Assembly: GCA_013423325.1 (NCBI GenBank)
Contig: BLJB01000039.1
Coordinates: 422,742 to 486,741, forward strand
DNA length: 64,000 nucleotides
DNA from: Usnea hakonensis
Lineage: Eukaryota; Ascomycota; Lecanoromycetes; Lecanorales; Parmeliaceae
Direction of reading: 5' to 3'
In this document: one piece after another, positions 1 through 11,338 of the stretch
Layout: each line of letters begins with the position of its first letter
Position numbering within the stretch: the first letter of the stretch is position 1
Notes under the pieces: generated by a model
Told to the model about the DNA's origin: nothing
Database searches by the model: none
What the model saw: only the letters and a program-made list of their open reading frames with translations
Translations under genes and position numbers: made by a program

Positions 1-2983
1 AAGATGGTCCAAAGCTGGACGGCACCTGACGACGTATTCAAGCTGTGCTCTCTGATTGCAGACCTCTTCCAATATTTGTACCGCGACTTCACACACCTGA
101 ACTTCCGGATCGTAGAGCTGCGTAACCAGAAGACGGATGGCCCATTCACATCCCCCCTGATTCATGCCCTGATCAGCTGATTGCGATGAGGACGTTGCGT
201 ACTTCCGTAGTTGTCTCGTGGAATAGATCCGTACACTTTTCGGGCAAGAGGTCAACGCCTTGGACAACAATACTCGGAGATGACTGTCCAATGAGAAGTC
301 CATGTTGCTGAGAAGAATGCGTACGAGATCCTCTCGTCCATCAACTTCCATGATATGATAGAACATGTTGATCATCCGCCAACGTTCGATCATCTGAAGT
401 CCCTTGGGATCACTACTTAAAGCACCCAGAAGGGCGAAATATCCTCCGGTCAGTGTTTCCGAGACTCGATAGGGAGAGAAAAGCGGCTGTGTCGCTGTTA
501 AACCACTTGTCCTGTCAAGCTGGGCAAGACACTCAGCCAATTGCCTCAGCAGTTTACTTTCTGTCAAATAGTTGATTCCATCTTGATTATGCAAGAGTGT
601 TTTCATCAGAGCACAACCAGTGCGGACATAACGCTGGTTTGGCTTGGTGTTGCGCGCGTCCGAGAACTTGTACTTGAATGGGCGGAAGAATCCAATCAAT
701 CGCTTCATGAACTTACTCGCCTTGATCGACTCCTCAAGACGCTTGGGATTGAGCAGTGGCCCTTCGATGAGATTATTGATGAGCTCCCACTTCCATTTCA
801 GGTAGTTGGCTGTTGTGAGCACCTGCGTTTCCAACAGGAGAGAACGAAATTGAATGTCATCTATGTCTATGGATAGTTTGCTTTTCACGGGCTCCGAAGG
901 TCTAGTTGCACTGTTCGGATCCACTTGCCTAGCATTAGCGGCCGCTTGCTGCGCCTTGGATGCTAGACTGGAGCGCTGCAAAGTGCGGTTGACGCTGTCA
1001 ATCTGGTATATCATCCCGGAAGGTATCGAGCCCTCTTGGTCTCCCTCTCGGACAGACTCTTCGAGTAGTCCCGGTAGGGCTTGTGCGTTCGCACTGACAT
1101 TAGACGGCAAGCAACGGTCTGCAAGTTTCAAGACTTCACTAAGAAGCAAGGTCGCCTTTCTCCTCAACATGGAATCATCAGTGTCTTCAATAAGGCTGGA
1201 TAGAGCCTGAAGAATCTGTCAGTCACGAGAACCCATAAATCATGAATGTCGGTATTACCACTACAAGGCCACATTGCATTAAAACGGCAAGAAGCAAAGC
1301 CGTGAAGTGGGCCGTAAGGCTGAAGCTGCTCCCTTCCTCGGGATCCGCCTTGAAATGTGACTGTGTAGTGTCTGCTTTCAAATTGGCAACACGGCCATAG
1401 GTGGTTAAACGGCGACCTGCCAGAAAAGATGAAGTCCAGGAAGGAGGCTGTATGTGTAAGATGTCGAAGATAAGGTCCAGGATCAGATCTCTGGCTATCG
1501 GCACAGGATACCGCAACGATTGCAGCAACGACGCCATCGCCGAAAAATTCTTACTGACGGCTGTAAAGAGCCCTGGCCATGTTTTCAACATTGCGGCAAG
1601 CAACTTTGCGCTCGACTTTAACTTTTCTTCATGGCCATGGACTGTAAGAGGATCAGTAAAAGGCGTAAACGCAGATTCCAGCTCGTAACCGGATGGTAGG
1701 AAGCCCCTTTGCTGTGGCTTGTCTATCAAATGTAGAAAATTCATGGCCAAGCTTTCCGATCCGTGATACGATCCTTCCACAAGCGCATCAGTCAGTGGCG
1801 CTATACCTCCAGCATCTACAATGATTGCTGGATCTCGAACAACGATCTCGGATATTGTCAAAAGACTCATGTTACGAAGACGATCTTCATGATGCTCCGC
1901 AACAGAAACAACGGTGCGGACAATTGCATTTGAAAGTTCCTTGATACCATCTTTGACGTCCAGAAATGCCCGCACGAATTTTAAAGCCTGCTCTCTTTCA
2001 ATGCTCGCTTTGCTGTCTTTGGTAAGGGATAAGATGACGAGGTTGTCGGTATTCAAACTACGGATTGTCTTCAAGGATTTCCGATCCGCAATCGCATGTC
2101 TCGTAACTCGGTATCCTGCAGCAACGACCTCCCGGCTTTCACTAAGTAGCATTGTCTGGACTCTCAGACCAAAGATGGGCCACGCAAGATCATACTTGAG
2201 AGTCGGGTATCTCTTGAACAATTCCACGAGGCTGTTGGCTCGATCAACATAGTAGTCCGGCTGCATGCCCTCTGTCTCCAGGGCCTGAAGAAGTTCGGCA
2301 AGAATGTAGGTTGGAGACTCTGATTCTTGGCCAACCAAAGAGAATTGATCCTGCGACAGTCTCTCATCCCTGACGGGGGACTTGAGAGGGCTTCCTTGAA
2401 AGAGTCCCGAAAGCCGGTCTCGCCCGGGCGTTGCTGGGCGTTTAGAACGCTCTATCTCATCTTCGAGTTGAATATTAAGCTCTTGAAGCTTACGGTTGGA
2501 TAAAGTGAGCTCAGATTCTACTTTTTGCCTTTGGTCTTTCGTTTGCTTGGCATTCTTAGAGATCAAGGCCTCCAACAAGTTTTCGGAGCCGATTTTTATT
2601 TTTGTTTCTTTATTGATCTTGTCGCGTAAGTCATGTTGCCGCATTTCAGATGATCTTGCACCCTCGATTCCAAAATAGTCTACGGCGGTAGAAACAGCCA
2701 TGTCTGCTCTTGGAGTACCAGCGCGAGGGGTTGATACGGCCTTCAAGTCTGAGCTGAAACTACCTGGAGGTTGCCCTGACGGTGCGAGCGAGGCACCCCG
2801 GGGCCCAAAAACCAGCGCATTGGCAAGCGATCGAGCCTCTTGTCCTTCTCTGATTGAGACATGCGTTCCTTCTCTTGCACCATATGTCTCGCCCAGACCC
2901 TGATGGGATAATGAACGGCCATGTCTGAAAATGTTGTTCTGTGTTGGCGTCACCGAGGAGGCCGGTCCATTGAATTGGCTCAT
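1..2983 (-). CDS. ste16: TORC2 subunit Rictor/Ste16/AVO3 (5' part; gene runs off the left edge)
   Basis: Large scaffold subunit of TOR complex 2, which signals to AGC kinases and the actin cytoskeleton. Exon 1 is 2983-1259; a 52-nt intron (donor GTAATA, acceptor TTCAG) leads to exon 2 at 1206, which stays open to base 1 on the reverse strand. The N-terminus is Ser/Pro/Gly-rich, then residues about 115-180 form a charged coiled-coil segment of HR1 type (DLRDKINKETKIKIG...). Armadillo-like helices with the conserved Rictor N-terminal and middle blocks follow, including FFRPFKYKFSD and TKPNQRYVR in exon 2 (about 640-560). The C-terminal half is outside the window. The start is the first in-frame ATG before the conserved region. 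The exon-1 frame reads through the intron into a short hydrophobic tail, which is an artefact. Identification is from recognised family blocks and is strong. Confidence 0.9.
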
Positions 2984-3913
2984 TACATCCCATTTACGAT
3001 GACTCTGTTGTAATCAACTCAGGTGTACCAAAGTTATTTACCCATAAATTAAGTCCATTTGGTCACTCAATTGTGCAGACACATCCGGACAAAATCGTTG
3101 AATGGAGATCGTCAAGAGTGGTGTTTTGGTGGACGTGGATTCTGAGTAGACAATAGGGCGGATGCAGGACTTAGAGAACAGATGACCGAGGTCTTTGAGC
3201 AATCTTGTTGCGAGATAATTTCATTGTAGATGTCTGGTTCTCGTTGTTGAGCAGATAATGTACCAAAGCTAGGTCGATAAGACGCAACGCTACCTTTCGG
3301 TGGAGTTGTGTACGAGTACAAGCTCTAGGATACGAATACGAGGGTGAGGTCAGAGTCAGACTAGCCTGAAGACGCCAAGCCTGCAAGGTTCCCCCCCAAC
3401 TGGAGCTGGAGGGCCCGCTTCCCCCACAGTTTCCAAACGATGAATACCTTAGAACCCTATGGCGCTAATATAAGTCTGGATATTAAAGTACAATACCTAG
3501 GTATGGATCAATGATAAGGTAGAGTAGAGAGGGGTAATCAATTCTTTGTGTACGAGTATCTATCTATTCTGCCAAAGGTACCCCTATTTATTCGCACCAC
3601 TCCCCGCATAACCTCACGTCATACCAAGTCCTGTCTGCAGCGATAACCACTTGATAAGTTAGTTTCTCCTTGATAGAACTAAATATTTCGCTGCTGCATT
3701 GCGATTTCGGAGCTCGCCGTATCCGCCTCGGGCAGCTCCATGGATGGAGCTTCACAGCTTTGGATACATATATTTAGCGGCTTCCCTGTTCTCGAATCGA
3801 ACGACGTTACAAACCAGGCAAACAAATCCAAGTTCTAAGACCCCCTAAAAGCTTCTCAAATATCCAAGATTTACTTCCCTTCTTCTCTCCCTTATCGCTC
3901 TTTGGAAGGAATC
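2984..3913. promoter_or_regulatory. Divergent spacer between ste16 and uricase
   Basis: 930 bp between two start codons that point away from each other, so it should hold both promoters. It contains a C-run near 3390-3400 and an AGTAC/TACCTAGGTA word near 3486-3502 of the kind repeated in other spacers here. I see no convincing coding exon; the small ORFs lack codon or family support. Confidence 0.5.
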
Positions 3914-4901
3914 ATGCCTCACGTCTCCGCAGCCCAGTATGGCAAAGACAACATCCGGGTCTACAAAGTCCATAAGGACGCAGAGACAGGAGTCCAGACA
4001 GTGGTAGAGATGACTGTATGTGTGCTCCTCAAAGGAGCCATTGAGACCTCGTAAGTAATAGGAATGCAGCAAACAACCAATTCCTAGCTGAACGAGTACA
4101 GTTACACAGAAGCAGACAACAGCGTCGTCGTGGCGACAGACACCATGAAGAACACCGTTTACATCATGGCCAAGCAACATCCTGTCACGCCACCAGAGCT
4201 TTTCGGAGCAATCGTTGCTTCCCATTTCGTTGAGAAGTACAAGCACATACATTCCGCCTGGATCAAGGTCGTGACCCACCGATGGACTCGATTGAATGTA
4301 GGTGGCGAGCCTCACCCGCACTCTTTCTTCCGTGACGGCTCAGAGACCAGGAACGTCGAGGCAACCGCAGACGAGGGCAAGGGTATCAGTATTCGCTCTG
4401 CCATCGCGGGACTACTGGTGCTCAAAAGTACTGGGTCAGCGTTTCACAACTTTTACAGGGATGAGTACACGACCTTGCCCGACGTTTACGACCGTATTTT
4501 AAGTACTGAAGTCGACTGTGGATGGACCTGGGATACGTTCAAAAGTGTCCAGGAGGTGCAGTCTGCAGTTTCTAAATTTGATCAGGCGTGGGAGTCCGCT
4601 CGAACCATCACTCTTGAGACTTTCGCAAAGGAAAGTAGTCCAAGCGTTCAGAACACCTTGTACAAGATGTGTGAGCAGATTCTGGAAGCTGTATCTAAAG
4701 TCAAAGCCGTGGATTACTCCCTACCCAACAAACACTACTTCGAAATAGGTCAGTCGTCGATCCGACTGGTAAGAAGATTTTGCTAACTCTGCACAAGACC
4801 TAAGCTGGCACAAGGGACTGAAAAACACCGGCAAAGACGCTGAGGTTTACGCACCTCAATCTGACCCAAACGGCCTGATCCAGTGTACCGTCACGCGGTA
4901 A
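3914..4901 (+). CDS. Urate oxidase (uricase)
   Basis: Oxidises urate to 5-hydroxyisourate with H2O2 release in purine breakdown; normally peroxisomal. Model: exons 3914-4050, 4102-4748 and 4798-4901 (295 aa), joined by canonical GT-AG introns. The joins restore TSYTEADNSVVVATDTMKN, the uricase catalytic-threonine block, and the C-terminal block LSWHKGLKN...SDPNGLIQCTV. Length fits the family (about 300 aa). The odd point is the C-terminus: the last exon stops at CTVTR-TAA, while fungal uricases usually end in SKL or similar. The stop lies inside a possible GTAAAG donor (4898); splicing to 4960 would bypass it and read through an internal Ser-Lys-Leu before stopping 13 codons later. The terminal exon is therefore uncertain; the identity is not. 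Confidence 0.93.
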
Positions 4902-5152
4902 AGCAATTTAAGGACCTCTTGTAATAATCAGATATTGTGAAGTATCGATGAATAGCCAGTGGAAACAGCGGATCCACCTTTAGCAAATTGGATGGGTATC
5001 AGCATACGTTTTCGGCAGGTCATATATACAAATAGCTTCAATTCCAATAACGCCACAGGATGCTTTCGAAAGAATGCTTGGTCCCGGATCTGCTATATTG
5101 ATTTCCTCTTCAAACTCTCCGTCTTCACTTCTGGCTCTGTCCTTCGTATTCG

Positions 5153-5721
5153 TCAATCGAATTTGATAAAATTTGCTTTGTATGGATGATGTGCTCCTTC
5201 AAAGACTGCAAGATCGTTCACGTGTTAGCATGTACGTTACTCGTACCATAGAGCAAGCAAATCCAACATGGAACTCACCCTTCAATCTTTCCAACCTGGG
5301 CTTCCTCAGCTTGTTCTTCGGCAACATGCCACTGACCGCCCTCTTCAATATCTCCCCTCCTCCCCACTTCCTCATCATACCCTCCATGTTCAGCGCCTTC
5401 AGCGCTCCGGGCCTCGTGGTCTGCTTGTAGTACAGCTTCTGCTGCATTTTCTTCCCAGTAGCGTACACATCGGTGCAACCGGTGGCTACAACGTAGTCCC
5501 CGCAATCGGTCGAGGGGTCCCATATCGGTTTGTGCTTTCCCATAAGGATGATGGCGATTTGAGAGGCAAGGCGACCTAAGGGAGGTGGGTTGGGAGTGGA
5601 GAGTGAGACGTGATGCCATGCTCGGGAATAGGCTAGACGCGTCTGATTGGGGAAATGATGGTCAGCAGTGGCCAGAAGTAATTAAGGAAGGCACACATAC
5701 TCTGCCTACGGTCTGCGACAT
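5153..5721 (-). CDS. Mitochondrial ribosomal protein uL13m (MRPL23 type)
   Basis: Component of the mitochondrial large ribosomal subunit. Three exons: 5721-5701 (MSQTVGR), 5642-5279 and 5205-5153, giving 145 aa. The assembled protein begins MSQTVGRTRLAYSRAWHHV and contains the L13 core GRLASQIAIILMGKHKP, STDCGDYVV, and the L13 signature MLPKNKLRKPRLERLK followed by a short HPY tail. The tiny first exon is supported because it supplies the conserved fungal N-terminus and keeps frame through donor GTATGT. There is no extended presequence, as usual for this protein. It is divergent from CCS1, 355 bp away. Confidence 0.92.
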
Positions 5722-6076
5722 GCTGGGTTGACTTTCACCGGTGCATTGACGAGGTGAGGACTGTAGCTGCTCGGTCTCAGGCGTGCAGAGTCAAGCACTA
5801 ATGCCAACCAGATTTAAGAACACGTTCGATATTGTTTTGAGGGTTTCTCCTTAAATGAAGAGGTGCAAACGGGCTTGGTGAACGTGTAGCTTGTGTATTG
5901 AGTTGTGAGTTGCGATGGTGAAGACGAACTTAAACTCGGAAAGCTTCCTCGGCTCAATTCCGATTTCGCAGTGCACCAATGGGCGCCATGGAGTTCTCTT
6001 TTCGTCCGCTTCTACACTCCTGTCATTTCAATTCACCTTGAAATGAACGGGACACATTAGGTAAAAAGTAAATAGC
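5722..6076. promoter_or_regulatory. Divergent promoter region, uL13m / CCS1
   Basis: 355 bp between divergent start codons. No ORF or repeat of note; a shared bidirectional promoter is the natural reading. Confidence 0.45.
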
Positions 6077-6913
6077 ATGAGCAAATTGTCTCTGAAAGGA
6101 AGCATATACACAAGCGTCGCCAGCCTCTCAACTGGAGCCATTTACTACGCCTTCTCTCCCAAACCCTATACCAAGAGAGAGAAAATGCTTCCCGCCTACC
6201 AAGCTACTTTCTCTGTACCTATGCACTGCGATGCCTGCATTAAAGATATATCAGGCGCCTTGTCCAAACTCCCGGGCGTACAGGAAACAGACTTCTCCTT
6301 CCCGAACCAGTTATTAACTACGACATCTACCTCGCCCCCCTCAGCTATCATTTCTACAATCCAAGGAACTGGACGAACAGCCATCCTCCGTGGTTCTGGC
6401 AAGGTGAACAGCGCCGCGGTGTGCATCCTCGAAACTCCGCCCCCGCCAACTTGCCTAGCAACGCCTGAAGCCTCGCCGGTCCGAGGCCTGGCGCGCTTGA
6501 TCGAATTGTCGGATCGAATAACGCTGCTAGATATGACGCTCACTGGCTTGCCGACAGGATCATACAGTGCGAGCATACGGCAGAGCGGTGACATTTCAAA
6601 TGTCCCTAGGAGCATGGGCGGTGTATTTGCAGGTTTCGAGGGAGACAAGGTGGGTAACTTGGGGGCCTTGGAAGTGGATCATACTGGGAGAGGATCGATG
6701 GTCGGAGAAATAGATTGGAGGATCTGGGAGTTGGTCGGTAGGGGAGTTGTGGTAGAAAGACTTGGAGAGGACACGAAAGGAGAAAACGGGTTGGTTGTCG
6801 GTGTAGTGGCCAGGAGTGCTGGAGTGTGGGAGAACGAGAAGGTGGTCTGTGGGTGTAGTGGAAAGACGGTATGGGAGGAGAGAGAAGAGATGGTTGGGAA
6901 GGGAATGTTGTAA
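6077..6913 (+). CDS. ccs1: Copper chaperone for Cu/Zn superoxide dismutase (CCS1/LYS7)
   Basis: Delivers copper to SOD1 and forms its disulfide, in cytosol and mitochondrial intermembrane space. It is a single exon of 278 codons. Domain 1 is an Atx1-like copper-binding fold with the MxCxxC site (PMHCDACIKDISG, about residues 49-61). Domain 2 is SOD-like (GLPTGSYSASIRQSGD, then MGGVFAGFEG). Domain 3 carries the C-x-C site in VCGCSGKTVWEER near the end. Two starts are possible: ATG 6077 adds a 36-residue basic, Ser/Leu-rich leader; ATG 6185 (MLPAYQATFSVP) matches the usual cytosolic start. The longer form could be a mitochondrial isoform or could be untranslated leader. Identity is firm. Confidence 0.92.
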   Translation: MSKLSLKGSIYTSVASLSTGAIYYAFSPKPYTKREKMLPAYQATFSVPMHCDACIKDISGALSKLPGVQETDFSFPNQLLTTTSTSPPSAIISTIQGTGRTAILRGSGKVNSAAVCILETPPPPTCLATPEASPVRGLARLIELSDRITLLDMTLTGLPTGSYSASIRQSGDISNVPRSMGGVFAGFEGDKVGNLGALEVDHTGRGSMVGEIDWRIWELVGRGVVVERLGEDTKGENGLVVGVVARSAGVWENEKVVCGCSGKTVWEEREEMVGKGML

Positions 6914-7187
6914 TTGTAAAAGACTACAGCAAAACCATACACGAAGCGGGCCCCCATTCTTGAGCGACGACTCCAGGGACAGCATTAGATGACATTCAAC
7001 TAGTCTGTCTTGGTCCTGTCGTCCGTCAGACCATCCAGCATGTTATGGGGCTGATAAATACCTTTACTGGCTCATGGCTCTCGTCCTCGTTACACAATTG
7101 CCTCGTATTGGGTGGTTGAACGCAGGTGAAGGAAGTACATGGTCAGAAGTATCGTATATTACTAGATGAGTCGTACAATCATGATGA

Positions 7188-8774
7188 TTATCGTGACCTC
7201 TTTCCCCCTTCTAGTCCAATCCCATCGTCATATTCATCCTCTTCCCAATCATCACTTCCCCCCACTTTTCTGCCTACCCATATACCTAAAATTGTGAGAA
7301 TGACCCCCGCCAGGAACCATCTCTCAAACCAACCATCGATCCATAGTACACCATCTTTCCCCCCTAGAGCACCTAATCCCTCACCAAGCACGGCTCCTGG
7401 CATCATTCCTCGTAGCATCAACGCCGCACTGATCACGTACGTAGCGGACACCTGCGCAACTACCAACGCAAGATTGGCCTGGATAGTTTTCAGCAGGCTT
7501 GGGAAAAAGCGCGCGAAGAGATGAAAGGTTTGCATGACTGATGACAAAGAGCCAAAGAGGATGAGGCCGGAGAGAAGGAAGGATATCTGCCGGGCCCAAA
7601 CCGCTTGGTCTAAGTGAGGATCGTAATGTCTAGCTAGCAAGGCCAGTATATTGTCTACGGGGTCCGATGACCTGAAGTCCTGTGAGGAGTAATGATGCGC
7701 GCTCAAGGTCCGGCGAATGGAAGTCAATGTCGTGGTTGAAATGCGGTAGAGACAGAAAATTGAGAATCCGTAGGACGCTGTGAGAAGGAGACGACCTTTG
7801 ATCGTCCGTGAATCTTTCTGTTGCTGAAAGCGAGACTGAAGATTAGAATAAGAGGTGGCAAGAGCAACAGCCATTGTTTCTAGGCCAGAGATCTCAGCAA
7901 GTAGAGCCTGTCGCTCCATAGAATCGGGGTTGCGGCGGATAGACCCAATGGCTTTCTGAAAGAAAGATTCTGCAGGTGCTTCGGACATCTTGCGTTCGAG
8001 AGCGCGCAAACGAGAGCGTTTCGCGGATAGCATATCCTGGGTGGCCTCGAGGCCTGCTGCTTTGCGAGTAATGGTAGCTTCTGTGACGCGCCTGGGTCGC
8101 GAGAAAAAGTTCTGCCATGGGGAGCTGACCGAGGCAAAACCAGAGAGAAGCGACATCACCGAGATTCCAATGATACCGATGCGTTCGAGAGAAGCCTCGC
8201 TGAGGCTTTGAGAGCTCTCAGTCCCTAAGTCCTGGCCGAGGTGATGCAACAGCCATTCTCCACTCCACCAGAACGCCCCAAGCCATACCGTGAAGCCAAC
8301 CAGTTGTAATATCCATGCCAGCCTGAGTCTTCCCTTGCCTTTTCCAGAGAATTCATACCCCGAGGCGGAGATGATCGAATGGAGCTCGAGAAACGGTATA
8401 GCTATTATGAGGAGGAGAAGGAGCAACAATATCGTCACTTGAAAAGCCAATCCGCGAGCTGCCGGGTTGAATGTGCTAGATATCTCGCAAAGAATCAACT
8501 CTGTGAGTACTACAGCCAATGCGACAGTGGAAGCAAAGGTCAAAGCCGACAAGCGTTTGAGAATTGGTCGAGTCTGACTGGCATTGGACGAAAACGGCCG
8601 AGCATATGCGCTAGATTTCAACGATTGGGCTTCACCAGATAATAGAGGAAAGAGTTTCTGGAGCATCAAAGTTAAGACGAACAGGAATGTGACGAAGAAG
8701 GGAAGAGACGAGAAGACTATAGCTGTTAAAGCCGGCATACTTCCCGGCTTGCATTCATCGCAGTCAGGGAGCAT
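7188..8774 (-). CDS. Golgi pH regulator / GPR89 family membrane protein
   Basis: Multi-pass Golgi/ER membrane protein related to mammalian GPHR (GPR89), proposed there to be an anion channel for Golgi acidification; plant relatives are GTG1/GTG2. It is a single exon of 528 aa from ATG 8774; another ATG at 8738 also precedes the first helix. The N-terminal half has about five hydrophobic segments. A basic, coiled loop in the middle (TRKAAGLEATQDMLSAKRSR) is typical of the family. The C-terminal half has the ABA-GPCR/GPHR block beginning TIKGRLLLTASYGFSIFCLYRI, with about four more membrane helices. It ends in an acidic, charged tail. The reading frame is intact and length is normal for fungi. 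Confidence 0.87.
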   Translation of the reverse strand: MLPDCDECKPGSMPALTAIVFSSLPFFVTFLFVLTLMLQKLFPLLSGEAQSLKSSAYARPFSSNASQTRPILKRLSALTFASTVALAVVLTELILCEISSTFNPAARGLAFQVTILLLLLLLIIAIPFLELHSIISASGYEFSGKGKGRLRLAWILQLVGFTVWLGAFWWSGEWLLHHLGQDLGTESSQSLSEASLERIGIIGISVMSLLSGFASVSSPWQNFFSRPRRVTEATITRKAAGLEATQDMLSAKRSRLRALERKMSEAPAESFFQKAIGSIRRNPDSMERQALLAEISGLETMAVALATSYSNLQSRFQQQKDSRTIKGRLLLTASYGFSIFCLYRISTTTLTSIRRTLSAHHYSSQDFRSSDPVDNILALLARHYDPHLDQAVWARQISFLLSGLILFGSLSSVMQTFHLFARFFPSLLKTIQANLALVVAQVSATYVISAALMLRGMMPGAVLGEGLGALGGKDGVLWIDGWFERWFLAGVILTILGIWVGRKVGGSDDWEEDEYDDGIGLEGGKRSR

Positions 8775-9007
8775 TAGCAAGTCTGAGAGCAGACTTCTCT
8801 GAGCGCTTCCTCAGGTCTCAGACTGGTGAAATCGACGAATCTTGTCGGATTTCAACATGTATGTCAAAGCTGTACGAATAATGCGGGCAAGTCGTGGACA
8901 GCGCGACAGTGTCAGCCCTAGCCCTAATCTTGCAATCGGAACCGAAACGATTTCTTAGCCTCAATTGACACCTAAGCGCATTGTCCATGCAATTCTCCGG
9001 CACCGTG

Positions 9008-11338
9008 TCAACCGAGATCTTGCGCAGGCATCTTGCCATCTGTGACTTTTGGTGCTCGTCTCGACACTGTTTCCCTCACCCTCCCTTCCCTTCCTGGATC
9101 CAAAAGCCTCATCAGCTCCCTAGTGTTCTCTTGCATACCCGGTCGTCGCTTCTCCAACCCTTCCATGATCTTATGTAACCGAAAAAGTTCTGCACTGGAC
9201 AAACGTCTCGCTCCGTTCACCAACAAAAGAGAAACGAGTTGTCTGTTGCAGTTCACCGCAGCCAGGTAAAGCGGACATTCGCCGTTGTAATTTGTAGCAT
9301 TGATGTCAATACCCTGGCCTAAGAGCGTCGAGACCAATTTGTCGTGGCTCGCATTATTCCTGAAATCGAGGTTCACGGAGGACGGGCTACTGCATACATA
9401 ATGGAGGACCTGGTTGCCCATGTCATCCTTCGATTGAACATCTGCGCCATGCTCCAGGAGTAAGTCAAGCATCGCCTGGTCGAACGCACTCTTCGTACGC
9501 CTGTCGCCGAAATGCTTCGCCAGCAGGCTGAGAGGCGTCATACCTGGTCCTCCAAGATGAAAGCTTTGAGCAGCGAATAGGCTGTTCGATTTTGACTTCG
9601 ATGCATAATTTGGGTCAGCGCCATGTTCTAAGAGTGTTTGCACGATCTCTACATGACGTTGACGGATTGCGATACCCAGTGGCGCGTCGAGAAGGCTTCG
9701 ACCAATATCCTTCGTCGCGCCGAGTTCAAGGAGCGCGCACACGTTAGCCCGCTGGCCTGTAAGGCACGCAAGTTGTAATGGATACTTCTGCCACGACGGT
9801 GCGAGAGAGTTTACGGCATCTACCTTCGCACCAGCGCTGACGAGTAGAGCAATTTGAGCAGCCCTCTCCGCATATGTGGATGCAAGATGGATTGGTTGAA
9901 ATCCGTGATTGTCGTCCGCGTCAATAGCAGCGCCTGCACTAACCAACATGCTCGTGATCTCCACGCTCCCTCTATGTGAAGCGATGTGAATGGGTTTAGT
10001 ACCGCCGCCGGTGGGAGACACATCGGCTCCGGCTTCTAAGAGAAGTCTTGTCATTGCCACGTCGCCTTTGTGGGTGGCAAATTGAAGGGGAAGCCAGCCG
10101 CCAGTCTGCGATAATCGGTGATCAGTGGGGATCATCATGTTCAAGAGTCTCCTAAAAACATCATGATGCCCGGCTAGAATCGCATCTTTCAAAGCTTCCA
10201 ACATAAGGGATTTTTGAATAATGTTTCTCGTGCCATAGGTCCTTTGATACTTCAGACGAGACTCAACAAGCTGGGCATCGCCACTACGGCAAGCCTTAAG
10301 AAGCGCTCTGTCATTGTCATTCTTACGGCTTTCGATGTTGGAGATGCAGCTTTGCTTCGCTTGCTCCTTGGTAAACTCCTTCTGAACATGGACCTGCAAG
10401 CTCTCATGAGCGTTAAGATTTAAAGCTTCCCCGTCGACATTGGGGGCTGTCGACCTGATCCGAGTCGCTGGCGATGAATCTGGCTTTAGCAACCGTGAAC
10501 GTCTCGTGTTGAAAAGATGATCAATCCGTGGGTTCCGATAATTTCTTTTGTACGCTATTGCCGTGAACAGCTCATCCTCGAAGCTTAGCCGCCGGTATAC
10601 CATTTCCGCGGTTGCAATACTTGTACCTGCAGCAGAATTTCGATAAGTTGACTTTGACACACGCGAGGACATGCTGGGTAAAGCCGATGTTAGCATGTCT
10701 CTTCCAGGAAACTATTTTAGTAGTATGTCTAGTCTTGAGGGTGGCTCGCCGTTACAACATGTCTTCCGATGTAAAAAGCGACCTCACTAGGTCAAAAGAG
10801 CTTTGGACTGATGGACTTACCGTGAGGGTACAATGCTGTAGGCGCTCTCGTCCGATCTGCGGAGCATGGGCTCCACCTCGTCTATCAGTCGATCTCTGGC
10901 AAGTGAAGACTTGAGCTGGATGGCCTGCAGCAAGCAAGTCATAGCCGTCGCCTGATGGTTGATCCGGTCCTGGTGATCGCGGAGAGTACTCTCGTTCCAG
11001 ATGGCCTTTGAGCGTTGCATGAAGCTGAAATTATTGGTCTCGTAGGGTTTCAGATCTCCTTCCAGGGCATTCATGATGAGCATCCCATTCTCCAAAGATC
11101 GTTCCAGCCTCTGGAGGAATTCGCCGTCTCCAGCTGTTTCGGGTACGTATTTCCGGGACCATTCGCCGATCTGACTCCATGCCAGCTGGATGGTATCCAG
11201 CCCCTGCACCATAGAGATGATAGTAAGCTTAGCGTACTTGTATTTCGCAGCAAGATCATTTAGCGTCTTCGCGGCATTACTGCATTGCAATGCCAAACTC
11301 AACGATCCTTCGACGAGTTGGATGATTGCTACCTCCAT
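9008..11338 (-). CDS. Ankyrin-repeat protein with fungal Helo-like/STAND-type N-terminal domain
   Basis: Two exons, 11338-10821 and 10673-9008 (727 aa). The intron (donor GTAAGT, acceptor ACCCAG) joins the frames as SR-MSSRVSK. The first about 170 residues (MEVAIIQLVEGSLSLALQCSNAAKTLNDL...) resemble the helical N-terminal domain found on fungal NACHT/ankyrin proteins linked to self/non-self recognition. A linker follows. The C-terminal half has about eight to nine ankyrin repeats, with LLEAGADVSPTGGGTKPIHIA, LLEHGADPNYAS and LLEHGADVQSKDDMG clear. No NACHT, kinase or lipase centre lies between, so this is a two-part sensor-scaffold architecture. The upstream GTG codon in frame is not used as the start. 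The partner is unknown. Confidence 0.8.

Noticed and set aside
1223..1258. Hydrophobic C-terminal tail on the Rictor exon-1 frame
   Set aside because: It is intron read-through; the GTAATA...CAG intron joins to an open Rictor exon that continues to the window edge.
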